The notes beneath the pieces were generated by a model that ran no database searches, was not told the origin of the DNA, and saw only the letters and a list, made by a program, of their open reading frames with translations. The position numbers were made by a program, and so were the translations under genes. Below, piece after piece: positions 41,567 through 50,498 of a stretch of DNA of 64,000 bases (the stretch's first letter is position 1; every line of letters starts with the position of its first letter). This stretch comes from an uncultured Eubacteriales bacterium. GTDB taxonomy: Bacteria; Bacillota; Clostridia; Peptostreptococcales; Anaerovoracaceae. The stretch is from contig CACYYH010000001.1 of assembly GCA_902778565.1 (NCBI GenBank), forward strand, positions 1-64,000, written 5' to 3'.

Positions 41567-43129
41567 TCAGAAGACTCTCTTACCATCAACAAAAGTCATG
41601 ATGACCTTTGCTTCATTCAGAGCTTCAGGCGAAAGAGACGTTATATCCCGGTCGATCACACAAAAATCTGCAGTGAATCCGGGAACCAGTCTGCCCCTGC
41701 GGTCTTCAGCAAAGGACGCATAAGCTCCTTCAGCAGTGAATGACCTTATGGCTTCTTCCATGGTCACCGCATGTTCCGGATGCCAGGGCGTTTTCTTATC
41801 GGGGTCCTTCATTGCAACAGCGTAGTACATGTTAGGCATTATATCAAAGGACTCCACCGGACAATCCGAGCCAAAGCCCAGGTGGATTCCCATATCCGTC
41901 ATGGTCCTCCAGTCGTAGGATGTGGCGGCCAGGTCTTTTCCCACCCTGTCTTCAGCTATCCACTGGTCAGATCTGATAAATATGGGCTGTATATAAGCCA
42001 TGAGATCCAGTTCCTTCATCTTCTGAAGCTGTTCGGGATGAGTGATCTGACAGTGGACTATGCCATGCCTGTGATCGGCTCCGGGATGCGCTCTCAAGGC
42101 CTTTTCATAGGAATTCAATATCTGGTCTATGGTGCGGTCTCCTATGCCGTGAATGGCTATCTGGAGCCCGGCGCGGTGAGCGGTGTCCACCAGTTCTTCC
42201 ATCTCCTGATCCGTGAAATTCAGGATACCGTAATTCGACGGATCATCAGGATATGGCTTTCTAAGAGCAGCGGTTCTGGAACCCAGAGCTCCATCTGCTA
42301 CCAGTTTAAGCGGTCCTATGGTGAAATGGCCGGTTGAATATCCCGTCCTGAAACCGGCGTCCAGAAAAGCATTCAGTCTATCGGCAGAAGGCAGATTGCA
42401 CTGCTCATATACTCTGATGGGAAGCCTGCCCTCTTTATCCAGTTCCATATATGCATCCAGTATGGTTTTCCCATAGAGTTCTTTTCTCATGTATTCCAGA
42501 TCGTCGGTCTGGACCTCGGTGATCCCAGCCTTTACCGCATCAGAGCATGCATCCAGGATCAGCTCCTTGAATTCTTCTTTTGTGAAGGTCAGCAGTTTCT
42601 CGATAACTGCATTCTGTTCCTCTTCGTTAAGTATGCCGTCCGGGCAATCCTCAAGCATACCGCAGATCTCAAGCGCCGGCGTATTGCAGACGGTAACGTG
42701 ATGGCAGGTGCGCCTCACAGTTATGGGTATCTCAGCCGAAAGACCGTCCAGGTCCTCTCTGGTCGGAAGAGACGGATCCTCCCAGTAATTATTGTCGAAG
42801 CTGAATCCTCTTAATGGCTTGTTCTTTTCAAGGGCTTCAGGGAGACGCTCTCTCATCATGCCTAGGAGTTCTTCAAGGCTTCCGGCAGAAGACAGATCCA
42901 CAAAGGACTTTTCCACCGCATACTCGACAAAGTGAAGATGTGAATCCACGAATCCGGGCATTACAAGTCTGCCCTGAAGATCCAGCATGGTATCGCCGTC
43001 AGACGCCATCGCCAGTATGTCTTCATCAGAGCCCACCGCTTTAATTAATCCGCCTTCTACGGCCATGGCACTTGCTTTGGTCGTCTTTTCATCATTCAGA
43101 TATATTATGCCGTTATAGTAGATATCCAT
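41567..43129 (-). CDS. YtcJ-like amidohydrolase
   Basis: A 520-residue amidohydrolase of the YtcJ/LAF3 (amidohydro_3) family. An N-terminal beta-sandwich precedes the metal site FVDSHLHFVE; later motifs are the HRAGLQIAIHGIGDRTID and HCQITHPE His residues and the terminal Asp in LGFGSDCPVESFDIM. Substrate unknown; the family includes imidazolone- and N-acyl-amidase-like enzymes. It ends about 15 bp before the promoter of the riboswitch transcript, with no obvious terminator in between. Confidence 0.85.
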   Translation of the reverse strand: MDIYYNGIIYLNDEKTTKASAMAVEGGLIKAVGSDEDILAMASDGDTMLDLQGRLVMPGFVDSHLHFVEYAVEKSFVDLSSAGSLEELLGMMRERLPEALEKNKPLRGFSFDNNYWEDPSLPTREDLDGLSAEIPITVRRTCHHVTVCNTPALEICGMLEDCPDGILNEEEQNAVIEKLLTFTKEEFKELILDACSDAVKAGITEVQTDDLEYMRKELYGKTILDAYMELDKEGRLPIRVYEQCNLPSADRLNAFLDAGFRTGYSTGHFTIGPLKLVADGALGSRTAALRKPYPDDPSNYGILNFTDQEMEELVDTAHRAGLQIAIHGIGDRTIDQILNSYEKALRAHPGADHRHGIVHCQITHPEQLQKMKELDLMAYIQPIFIRSDQWIAEDRVGKDLAATSYDWRTMTDMGIHLGFGSDCPVESFDIMPNMYYAVAMKDPDKKTPWHPEHAVTMEEAIRSFTAEGAYASFAEDRRGRLVPGFTADFCVIDRDITSLSPEALNEAKVIMTFVDGKRVF

Positions 43130-43135
43130 TTGCTT

Positions 43136-43771
43136 TTACTTGCCCATGCGTTTCTTTCGGTTGGCCTCTACCCTCTTTTCGTGAGCTTCTTTCTGAAGGC
43201 GCTTCTTCGTCTTCGGCTTCATCACAGAGAAGCCGAAGCGTCCGAGAGGTTTTCTGTTGACGGTGTAATAATGTCCGTGGATATATGCCAGAAGTCCGGC
43301 TCTGACAACGTCGAAATGTCCGTCTTCATCTATAATGCTGTCATCCACGTGGACCTTCACGATCTCCGCCATGAACATGTCGTGGGAGCCCAATTCCTTT
43401 ACTTCTGTGACACGGCATTCCAGGTTCACAGGAGACTCTGCGATCATGGGGCATTTCACAACGGATGCAGGTTCTTTTGTAAGACCGGTCTCCTTCCACT
43501 TATCAAAGTCACAGCCCGATCTAACTCCGCACCAGTCGGTCTGTCTGAGGATTGCCTCAGTCGTAAGGTTTATTACGAATTCTCCTGTCTTCATGAGTAT
43601 GTCGTGGGAATGACGCTCTTTTCTGACTGAGATATACGTCATGGGCGGTCTGGAATTGATTATTCCTGTCCACGCTATGGTTATGATATTGGCTTCATCT
43701 CCCTCCCCCAGGCTTGCCATTACAGCAGGCACAGGTGAAAGCATTTCAGAACCCTTGAATTCCTGTTTCAT
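43136..43771 (-). CDS. Flavin reductase-like (FMN-binding) protein
   Basis: A 211-residue split-barrel flavoprotein of the flavin reductase-like/DIM6-NTAB family (ANIITIAWTGIINSRPPMTYISVRK; HSHDILMKTGEFVINL). It probably binds FMN and reduces flavins or a small substrate. The tail is strongly basic (KPKTKKRLQKEAHEKRVEANRKKR), an unusual feature that could bind nucleic acid or the ribosome. Its ATG overlaps the rqcH stop by 4 bp, so it is translationally coupled to rqcH. Confidence 0.85.
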   Translation of the reverse strand: MKQEFKGSEMLSPVPAVMASLGEGDEANIITIAWTGIINSRPPMTYISVRKERHSHDILMKTGEFVINLTTEAILRQTDWCGVRSGCDFDKWKETGLTKEPASVVKCPMIAESPVNLECRVTEVKELGSHDMFMAEIVKVHVDDSIIDEDGHFDVVRAGLLAYIHGHYYTVNRKPLGRFGFSVMKPKTKKRLQKEAHEKRVEANRKKRMGK

Positions 43772-45447
43772 ATCTTTTTTCCTTCTTTCGGATCTGCATA
43801 TACAGTCCTGTTGTTTGTGAAGATCACCATGCCCGGTTTGGCTCCTGCAGGCTTTTTCACATATCTTATGGGGACGTAGTCCACCGGAACGTTCTGGGAC
43901 TGGGAAGCTTTGGAGTGGAAGGCCGCTATGGCCGCTGCTTCAAAGATCTCATCCTCCGTGATCTGCTCCCCTCCGGTCTGGATCAGTACGTGAGATCCGG
44001 GGATGTCCTTGGTATGGAGCCAGACGTCGCCTTTCTGAGCCATTTTAAAAGTCAGATAATCGTTCTCTTTATTATTTCTGCCTACCAGACAGGTCAGTCC
44101 GCTTCCCAGCTTGTATTTAAGAGGCTGCGGGCGGGCTTTCTTCTCCTTGAATCCGCTCTTCTTTCTGGGTCTCAGGTAGCCCGTCTCAGTAAGCTCCTGT
44201 CTGATAGCGTCCACTTCTTCCACGCTTCCGGTGCTTTCTATGAAGGCTGCCACGGATTCCAGATAATCTATCTCCTGATCGTTCTCTTCGATCTGGATCT
44301 TCTTCTCTTTTATTGCCGTCTTAGCCTTGCCGTAGCGCTTGTAATAGTGCTGGGCGTTGGCAGATGGCGACTTCTTCACGTCCAAAGGGATCTTCACGGT
44401 GGAACCGTCATAATAGCTTATGACATCCACGGACTTCATGCCCTGTTTCACCAGGTGGAGGTTCGCGGTGAGAAGTTCTCCATAGAGTCTGAGTTCATCG
44501 GAATTCTCAGCCTCCAGCAGATCCTCGGAGAGACGCTTCTTCTTCAGATATTTTTTGCTGAGGAGTTCGTTTACTGCCCTTGCGAGATCCGCCGCTTTCT
44601 GTTTGCTCTGGTTGGATGTGACCTTGAGGCTGAAATAGGCTTCCAGACACTCCGAGAGGCTGTCGAACGTCCGTACTTCACATATGTCCTCAAAATCGCT
44701 GAGAGGTTCAAAATAGTACTCTCTCGGGGTCTCCTCGCTGTCTATATACATTCTCGGGGAGACTTTTCCGTTCTCAGCCTTTTCGATGCTTTCAGCGATG
44801 AATCCGGCTCTGTCTGCGTGCTTTGCAGCTTCGTCTGCAAAAGCAGGTGAAATGCCGGAAACCAGTGACATGAGCATCCTGCCGTCCGAAGCGCTGTTTA
44901 CCATGTCTTCATGACCGGCAAGTCCGTCAAAGGGTATCTTGTCCTGCACCGGCGGATATTCGTACTTCAGCCCCGGCAGGGTCTGTCTGACTCTGTTGAC
45001 GTCAAAGCCCACGCGCTTGATGGAATCCAGGATCTTTCCGCTTTCGATGTCAGTCAGCACTATATTTGAATGCTTTCCCATGATCTCACAGATGAGTTTT
45101 TTGTTCACGGTAAAGCCCAGTTCGTTCATGGTCTCGAAGGTGATCTCAATGATCCTCTCGCAGCCCACCTGACTCACGTCTGTGATCCTGGCGGCGTTCA
45201 GATGCTTTCTCATGAGCATGCAAAAAGGATAAGGCTCGGGTGGATTTACCGGAGCCTCCTTGATCAGATGGATACGCGCATGGCTTGAACCTGCGGACAT
45301 GAGAAGTTTAACGTTGCCCTGCTTAGTGTGGATGGTGAAGACCAGCACGTCAGCTTCAGGCTGATAAACCTTTTCTACCTTGCCCTGAAGGATCTTTTCC
45401 CTTAATTCAGTTGTAACAGCTCTGGTCATAAGACCGTCAAACGCCAT
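43768..45447 (-). CDS. rqcH: RqcH, ribosome quality-control NFACT protein
   Basis: A 559-residue NFACT-family protein: NFACT-N (residues about 1-180, MAFDGLMTRAVTTELREKI; GKHSNIVLTDIESGKIL), HhH and coiled-coil middle region, and the NFACT-R domain (VWLHTKDIPGSHVLIQTGG). RqcH binds obstructed 50S subunits and recruits Ala-tRNA for alanine tailing of stalled chains. Its partner rqcP is encoded in this window at 2029-2271, so the pathway is complete. Historic annotation as fibronectin-binding protein refers to the same family. Confidence 0.95.
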   Translation of the reverse strand: MAFDGLMTRAVTTELREKILQGKVEKVYQPEADVLVFTIHTKQGNVKLLMSAGSSHARIHLIKEAPVNPPEPYPFCMLMRKHLNAARITDVSQVGCERIIEITFETMNELGFTVNKKLICEIMGKHSNIVLTDIESGKILDSIKRVGFDVNRVRQTLPGLKYEYPPVQDKIPFDGLAGHEDMVNSASDGRMLMSLVSGISPAFADEAAKHADRAGFIAESIEKAENGKVSPRMYIDSEETPREYYFEPLSDFEDICEVRTFDSLSECLEAYFSLKVTSNQSKQKAADLARAVNELLSKKYLKKKRLSEDLLEAENSDELRLYGELLTANLHLVKQGMKSVDVISYYDGSTVKIPLDVKKSPSANAQHYYKRYGKAKTAIKEKKIQIEENDQEIDYLESVAAFIESTGSVEEVDAIRQELTETGYLRPRKKSGFKEKKARPQPLKYKLGSGLTCLVGRNNKENDYLTFKMAQKGDVWLHTKDIPGSHVLIQTGGEQITEDEIFEAAAIAAFHSKASQSQNVPVDYVPIRYVKKPAGAKPGMVIFTNNRTVYADPKEGKKI

Positions 45448-45509
45448 TAAAATTTCCTTTCAAATTTACATGATTTGCTGAAAAGCAAATCATACATCTA
45501 TTCCACTTT

Positions 45510-45702
45510 TAAACATTACATATACAGATCTGTTTTTTCGAGGAGCGCTGTATCTCCCTGTGAAGAAACGCCGCTGAGCGGTTTAGAGTATGAAACTGTC
45601 TGAGCCGCAGGCGAGTTTTTCATACTCTCCGCAAAGCAAGTTTCAAGCAGTCGGAGGATACAAGCGACGAGGACTTAACAGATCTGTATATGTGACTGTT
45701 TA
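45510..45702. repeat. 193-bp imperfect palindrome downstream of cysE
   Basis: The outer arms TAAACA/TGTTTA and the exact 17-bp arms ACATATACAGATCTGTT (45518-45534) / its complement (45677-45693) enclose further related arms: a CTGTATCTCC/GGAGGATAC pair, GAAAC.../...GTTTC and GAGTATGAAA/TTTCATACTC, around a loop of about 20 nt. The whole element can fold into one long hairpin. It overlaps the cysE stop codon. It resembles a MITE or long palindromic repeat; no clear target-site duplication or second copy is seen in the window. It may also act as a 3'-end structure. Confidence 0.75.
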
Positions 45703-46563
45703 TATCTCTTGAGCGTGCACATGGATCGCTTTCGGAGGATCTGTGACCACCATCTCGCCTTCAGGCACAGAATGAGTGAGCCATACAGAACCGCCGATAA
45801 CGCAGTTGTCCCCGATGTATACGTCGCCGCCCAGTATGGTGGCTCCTGCATAGATGACAACGTTGTTTCCGATGTTGGGATGTCTCTTCACGTCCTTTAC
45901 AAGTGTACCGTCATCTCCCACGTCGAAGGACTTGGCGCCTAAGGTAACGTGCTGATAAAGCTTGACTCTTTCACCTATCACGGTGGTCTCACCGATTACT
46001 ACGCCGGTGCCGTGGTCGATGAAGAAGTAGTTTCCTATGGTGGCGCCGGGGTGGATGTCTATACCTGTTCTTTGGTGAGCAAGTTCAGTCATCTTTCTCG
46101 GAAGGATGGGTACTCCCTGAACATAGAGTTCGTGAGCTATCCTGTAGATGGTTATGGCGTCGAAGGCCGGATAAGTGAGTATTACCTCTTCCTTCGACTT
46201 AGCCGCAGGGTCTCCCTCATAGGCGGCTATGATGTCGGTCTTTACAGATTCCATGATCTCCGGCAGTTTGTTTATAAGGCCTGCTGCCTTTTCACGGATC
46301 ACGTCCTCGTCATCCAGTACATATCTGAGGCACTTCTGGATCTCGTCATAGGCCTTGGCCAGTTCCGTCTGACGCTTGATTCCCACGTCATATCCGAATC
46401 TTTCAGTTCCGAAGAACTTCGGAAACATTGCCGCCTTAAGGCTCCATACCGCATCCTCAACGGAAATGTCAAAACCCACGTAATTATCCCGTTCGTCTCC
46501 GCGTCCGTCCAGGGTATTCAGTTTTTCCGCAACTTCATTTATGTTCGCTGTAAGTTTCTTCAT
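45700..46563 (-). CDS. cysE: Serine O-acetyltransferase
   Basis: A 287-residue SAT of the EpsC/long CysE type. A helical N-terminal region of about 150 residues precedes the left-handed beta-helix with hexapeptide repeats (GIDIHPGATIGNYFFIDHGTG; VVIGETTVIGERVKLYQHV). The catalytic-site segment HPGATIG and the GDNCVIGGSVWL turn are intact. It makes O-acetylserine for cysteine synthesis, using serine from the serA/serC pathway encoded nearby. The stop codon lies in the outer arm of the palindrome at 45510-45702. It begins 10 bp after pepV. Confidence 0.92.
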   Translation of the reverse strand: MKKLTANINEVAEKLNTLDGRGDERDNYVGFDISVEDAVWSLKAAMFPKFFGTERFGYDVGIKRQTELAKAYDEIQKCLRYVLDDEDVIREKAAGLINKLPEIMESVKTDIIAAYEGDPAAKSKEEVILTYPAFDAITIYRIAHELYVQGVPILPRKMTELAHQRTGIDIHPGATIGNYFFIDHGTGVVIGETTVIGERVKLYQHVTLGAKSFDVGDDGTLVKDVKRHPNIGNNVVIYAGATILGGDVYIGDNCVIGGSVWLTHSVPEGEMVVTDPPKAIHVHAQEI

Positions 46564-46573
46564 AGTCTTCTAC

Positions 46574-47845
46574 CTATTCCGTGCAAATCCTCTTCAGCGC
46601 TTCTCCGTATACCTTTCTGAGAAGCAGATAATCGTCAAGCAGTATTCTCTCGTTCTTCTGATGCTCTGTACACTCTCTTCCCGGGAGCATAGGTCCGAAG
46701 GCGACGATGTTCGGCATTGCTCTGGCGTATGTGCCGCCGCCTATTACCTGCGCCTCGTCATCGCGTCCCGTAATGTCCTTATATACCTTAACCAGTTCGG
46801 TGATCAGCGGACCGTTCTTGTCCATGTATACCGGAGCCTTGTCTTCTTCAAGAGTGAATGTCAGTCCTTCTGCCTTTGCAACTGCCTCCAGCTTGGAGAT
46901 GACTTCTTCAGATCTGAAGGTCACCGGATATCTTATATCCATTTTAAGATCAACGGTATCCTCAGTCATCTCTATCTTACCTACGTTTAAGGTGAGCCTT
47001 CCGGATTCCTCATCAGAAAAGTCCAGCCCGAATCTTTCACCGTGAACGTCAAAAGCAATGTATTTGTTATAGAAATTCGCCATTCCGCAGCTGTCAGTGG
47101 CGTCACCTACCTCAGCCATAAGCATTGAGATGGCGTTCCTGCCGTCCTGAGGAGTGCTTCCGTGGGAAGCTTTGCCCTGTTCATAGAAGTCTCTGACTAT
47201 CTTGCCGCATTTTACGCTTCCCTTGGCTTCGTCAGCCACCATATTGGCTGCCTGTCCGCCGGATACCGAGATGAATCCTGCCTTGTCCTTCGGCATGGAA
47301 AGTGTGAAATGCATTATGCCCTTTTCCCCGTAAAGAGCAGGGAAATCAGCGTCCGGAGTTATTCCCATGGCGGGAAGTTCTTCATGTTCCTTATAGTATT
47401 TCATGTCAGTCCATGGTCCCTTTTCTTCGGTCTGTCCGAATATGATCCTGATCCTCTTTGTGAACTTTCTTCCGCTGTCCAGCAGGTCCTTCATGGCATA
47501 TACGGAAGCTACTGCAGGTCCTTTGTCATCCACCACTCCTCTGCCGTAGATATAACCGTCATCAGCAACGGTCGCTGCAAAAGGATCGTGAGCCCAGCCT
47601 GAACCTACAGGCACAACGTCCAGATGCGCGAGTATTCCGAAGAGTTCCTCGCCCTCGCCTATCTCAGCATAGCCTATCTGGTTGTCAAGGTTTACTGTCC
47701 TGAATCCGAATCCCTTGCAGGTGTCCAGCATAAATTTCAGAGCCTTATTTGTCTCTTCGCCGTAAGGATGCTCAGGATCGTCTGTGCGCGCGGTCACGCT
47801 TTTGAAACTACAGAGCTGGTTTAAAGTCTGGAGCATTTCGTTCAT
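46574..47845 (-). CDS. M20-family dipeptidase (PepV/Sapep-like)
   Basis: A 423-residue zinc peptidase of the M20 family. Metal ligands are visible in LAHLDVVPVGSGW, GVVDDKGPAVAS and QTEEKGPWTDMKYY; the central lid domain and the C-terminal GGGTYARAMPN His/Tyr-type motif follow. The PepV/Sapep group cleaves dipeptides, including Xaa-His and D-amino-acid-containing ones. It is somewhat shorter than lactobacillal PepV (about 470 residues). ATG follows CGGAGG; it is upstream of cysE with a 10-bp gap. Confidence 0.88.
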   Translation of the reverse strand: MNEMLQTLNQLCSFKSVTARTDDPEHPYGEETNKALKFMLDTCKGFGFRTVNLDNQIGYAEIGEGEELFGILAHLDVVPVGSGWAHDPFAATVADDGYIYGRGVVDDKGPAVASVYAMKDLLDSGRKFTKRIRIIFGQTEEKGPWTDMKYYKEHEELPAMGITPDADFPALYGEKGIMHFTLSMPKDKAGFISVSGGQAANMVADEAKGSVKCGKIVRDFYEQGKASHGSTPQDGRNAISMLMAEVGDATDSCGMANFYNKYIAFDVHGERFGLDFSDEESGRLTLNVGKIEMTEDTVDLKMDIRYPVTFRSEEVISKLEAVAKAEGLTFTLEEDKAPVYMDKNGPLITELVKVYKDITGRDDEAQVIGGGTYARAMPNIVAFGPMLPGRECTEHQKNERILLDDYLLLRKVYGEALKRICTE

Positions 47846-47979
47846 TTCTTACCTCCGTATAACTGCCTGAAAGCAGCTTCACATTTAAATGTCTTATTTC
47901 CCCCGTCAGATACCGATTTTGCACATTTCAGTCCAATGCGGTTGAAAAGGGTCATATTTTGATTATACTTGCACCTACA

Positions 47980-48168
47980 GGGATCGGGGTTTAAGCATAA
48001 TCTCCATAACTATAAAAATTAATCACGAGTTGAAACTTTATGTTTCTCCAATTACCAAAGATTTCCCCTCGTTATCTTTGAAAACAATACCAACAAATAC
48101 TTAATAATAACAAATCCCTAAAATACATCCTATCAAAATAATGAATTGTCTAATCAAACCCCGATCCC
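47980..48168. repeat. 163-bp AT-rich segment bounded by exact 13-bp inverted repeats
   Basis: GGGATCGGGGTTT at 47980-47992 recurs in inverse orientation at 48156-48168, where it encodes the end of RluD (LGIGV-stop). The interior has no gene but contains two small dyads (48032-48046 GAAAC/GTTTC and 48056-48080 CAAAGAT/ATCTTTG). The 308-bp gap 47846-48153 otherwise holds nothing recognisable beyond the pepV upstream region. It could be an invertible segment, an inverted duplication, or part of an RNA structure. Confidence 0.6.
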
Positions 48169-49074
48169 GAGCCTCTTCATATTCTCAGTAAAGTACTCAG
48201 GAAGTTCAGCTTCGAATTCCATGTACTCTCCTGTAGTGGGATGAACGAATCCCAGGATCTTAGCGTGAAGCATCTGCCCGCCGAGGAAAGACGGCTGTTT
48301 GGCAGGTCCGTAAAGAGGATCTCCCACCAGCGGATGTTTGATATAGGCCATATGCACTCTTATCTGATGAGTTCTGCCGGTTTCCAGCTTCATTTCGCAA
48401 AGAGTGTACTTTCCGTATCTTTCAAGGACTTTTACGTGTGTTACAGCGGTCCTTTCGCCCTCTCCGTTGACCTTTTTTCTCAGTCTGTTCCTGGGATCGC
48501 GGCCGATCGGAGCATCTATGGTTAAGTTGTCATTAACAATATTATCGTAAACCAGCGCTATGTACCGTCTGTTTATGCTGTGTTCCTTCAGCTGAGCTGA
48601 CAGAGACTCATGCGCTTTGTTGTTTTTTGCTATTACCAGCAGTCCCGACGTGTCTTTGTCTATCCTGTGGACGATCCCCGGTCTCACAACGCCGTTTATG
48701 GAAGAAAGTCTGTCTCCTGCGTGATACATTATGGCGTTCACCAGGGTGCCTGTGTAGTTGCCCACTGCCGGATGCACCACCATTCCCCTGGGTTTATTTA
48801 CCACCATCAGATCATCATCTTCGTAAACTATGTCCAAAGGGATATCCTCGGCTTCTATGCTGAGTACTTCCGGTTCCGGGATCTCCAGCTCTATGCTGTC
48901 GCCTTCCTTCACCTTGTACTTCTTGGACAGTTCTTCCCTGCCGTTCACTTTCAGGCCGCCCTGCTCTATTATTTTGGAGATATAGTTCCTTGAGGTACCC
49001 TCCAAAAGCAAAGAAAGCACCGAATCAATACGAGTGCCTTCATGGATTTTTTCAATTATTAAATCTTGCTTCAT
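48154..49074 (-). CDS. rluD: RluD-family pseudouridine synthase
   Basis: A 306-residue RluA-family enzyme with an N-terminal S4 domain (RIDSVLSLLLEGTSRNYISKII) and the catalytic motif HRIDKDTSGLLVIAKN with its Asp, plus the C-terminal GRTHQIRVHMAYIKHPLVGD. It isomerises uridines in 23S rRNA (helix 69 for E. coli RluD); the exact site in this organism is unknown. It follows lspA by 24 bp, the order found in most Firmicutes. Its last codons form one arm of the inverted repeat at 48156-48168. Confidence 0.95.
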   Translation of the reverse strand: MKQDLIIEKIHEGTRIDSVLSLLLEGTSRNYISKIIEQGGLKVNGREELSKKYKVKEGDSIELEIPEPEVLSIEAEDIPLDIVYEDDDLMVVNKPRGMVVHPAVGNYTGTLVNAIMYHAGDRLSSINGVVRPGIVHRIDKDTSGLLVIAKNNKAHESLSAQLKEHSINRRYIALVYDNIVNDNLTIDAPIGRDPRNRLRKKVNGEGERTAVTHVKVLERYGKYTLCEMKLETGRTHQIRVHMAYIKHPLVGDPLYGPAKQPSFLGGQMLHAKILGFVHPTTGEYMEFEAELPEYFTENMKRLGIGV

Positions 49075-49098
49075 AATAAACTCAAAACAGTGCTGAAA

Positions 49099-49569
49099 TC
49101 ATTCGCGGCTATTATTATCGTCCTTGCTTTCGCTGTAGTATTTCAGAATATATATCACCAGGATGCCGCAGCCTGTGCAAATGGCTATATCAGCCACATT
49201 GAATACCGGCCAGAAGTGAAAGTCGAACATATCTGTCACAAAGCCGAATACAAGTCTGTCTATGAGATTGGATAAGCCGCCGCCTATGGTAAGGGCAAGC
49301 GACAGGTACAGGGTCCAGTGCTGGTCCCTGTGTTTCTCCATATACCATATACCGAAAGCGATGGCAAGGACCGGGACTGCCATCAGGAGCCAGTCCATGC
49401 CTCTGAACATACTGAAAGCCGCTCCTGTATTCTGCACGTAAGTCAGGCTGAAGAAACTGCCGATGATATCCTTGCTCTCTCCCGGGCCAAAGGAACCTCT
49501 GACAGCTGCTTTCACTGCCTGATCCACCAGTATGATCAGCAGTATCAAGCCGTATTTAGCTTTTCTCAT
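49099..49569 (-). CDS. lspA: Lipoprotein signal peptidase
   Basis: Signal peptidase II has four membrane segments and two catalytic Asp residues, here in GLSNLIDRLVFG and PVFNVADIAI, with the VQNTGAAFSMF signature between. It removes the signal peptide of diacylglyceryl-prolipoproteins. The frame opens at a GTG (49584) inside the divIVA end; ATG at 49569 gives about 156 residues and is preferred, although its Shine-Dalgarno is distant. Part of the divIVA-lspA-rluD run. Confidence 0.94.
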   Translation of the reverse strand: MRKAKYGLILLIILVDQAVKAAVRGSFGPGESKDIIGSFFSLTYVQNTGAAFSMFRGMDWLLMAVPVLAIAFGIWYMEKHRDQHWTLYLSLALTIGGGLSNLIDRLVFGFVTDMFDFHFWPVFNVADIAICTGCGILVIYILKYYSESKDDNNSRE

Positions 49570-49573
49570 CTTT

Positions 49574-50185
49574 TTAGAGATCACCCTTCTTCATCACCAT
49601 TGTCTTGGTGAGATCGATCTTTTCTTCTGCTACCTTCGTCTTGGTCTCAGTGTTCTTTTCTCTGCTTCTGATCTTCATGTCATCGTCTGACAGATCCTGC
49701 ATCGATGCGGGCATGAAATCATTTCTGAACTCTGAGAAGAAGTCGTTGTTATCTTCGTTTACCCTGTCCAGTTCATCCTTGAGCATGCTTCTGTATCTTT
49801 CTCTCAGGAGATCCACCCTGCTCATGAGACGGTTGCCCTCATCAGTATATCTGGAGATGTTTTCCTTAGCTTCTCTGGTGATCATGTCTGCCTGGAGCTC
49901 TGCATTCTTAAGAAGGATCTCTGCTCTTCTTTCAGCGGAGGCAGCGATATCGTTCATGAGCTGCTTTGCAGCTGCAAGAGTCTCATAAACAGTGCTCTCA
50001 GAATTGACGTGTTTGTCAACCTGGCTGCTGACTTTGGCCAGTTCATCCTTAAGTCTGCGGTTCTCTTTGATGAGCTTCTCCATATCAACTATGATAAGAT
50101 CGAGAAATTCATCGACCTCATCCGGGTCAAAACCTTTCTTTACTCTTCTGAATTCTTTGTTTTCAATATCTGAAGGTGTAATCAT
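49574..50185 (-). CDS. divIVA: DivIVA-domain protein
   Basis: A 203-residue coiled-coil protein with the N-terminal lipid-binding DivIVA motif (ITPSDIENKEFRRVKKGFDPDEVDEFLDLI), followed by long coiled coils (about 30-160) and an acidic/Lys-rich tail ending KKGDL. DivIVA marks negative membrane curvature at poles and septa and recruits division or wall proteins. It lies in the canonical yggS-sepF-yggT-divIVA order and starts after AAGGAGA. Confidence 0.94.
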   Translation of the reverse strand: MITPSDIENKEFRRVKKGFDPDEVDEFLDLIIVDMEKLIKENRRLKDELAKVSSQVDKHVNSESTVYETLAAAKQLMNDIAASAERRAEILLKNAELQADMITREAKENISRYTDEGNRLMSRVDLLRERYRSMLKDELDRVNEDNNDFFSEFRNDFMPASMQDLSDDDMKIRSREKNTETKTKVAEEKIDLTKTMVMKKGDL

Positions 50186-50195
50186 TTTTGTCTCC

Positions 50196-50480
50196 TTAGA
50201 ATCCGATTCTCAAAATTATGTTTACCAGCAGTCTGGCCACAGCCTGCACAAGGATCATGGCAAGAAGAACGGAGAAATCAAACATTCCCGTGTTCAGTCT
50301 TGAAAGCGCCTTGCGGCATGGTGCCACCACCGGTTCAGTAAACCTTATCAACGCCATGTATATCTTTCCGGATGTGGAGTACTGGTCTCTGACAAACCAG
50401 CTGAATACAGCTCTGATGATCAGCGCCCACACAAAGAGATCGGAAAAAATAAGTATGGCACGGCAAAGAATATACGTCAT
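50196..50480 (-). CDS. YggT family membrane protein
   Basis: A 94-residue protein with two membrane helices separated by an amphipathic loop (FSWFVRDQYSTSGKIYMALIRFTEPVVAPCR), the pattern of the YggT/Ycf19 family. Its position between sepF and divIVA is conserved in Gram-positives and links it to division or osmotic adaptation; the molecular role is not firmly known. It starts 18 bp after sepF, with AGAGGTGACGGA preceding ATG. Confidence 0.92.
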   Translation of the reverse strand: MTYILCRAILIFSDLFVWALIIRAVFSWFVRDQYSTSGKIYMALIRFTEPVVAPCRKALSRLNTGMFDFSVLLAMILVQAVARLLVNIILRIGF

Positions 50481-50498
50481 TCCGTCACCTCTGGATCC

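Noticed and set aside
45510..45702. Insertion sequence
   Set aside because: No transposase frame inside or nearby; only a palindromic element can be supported.
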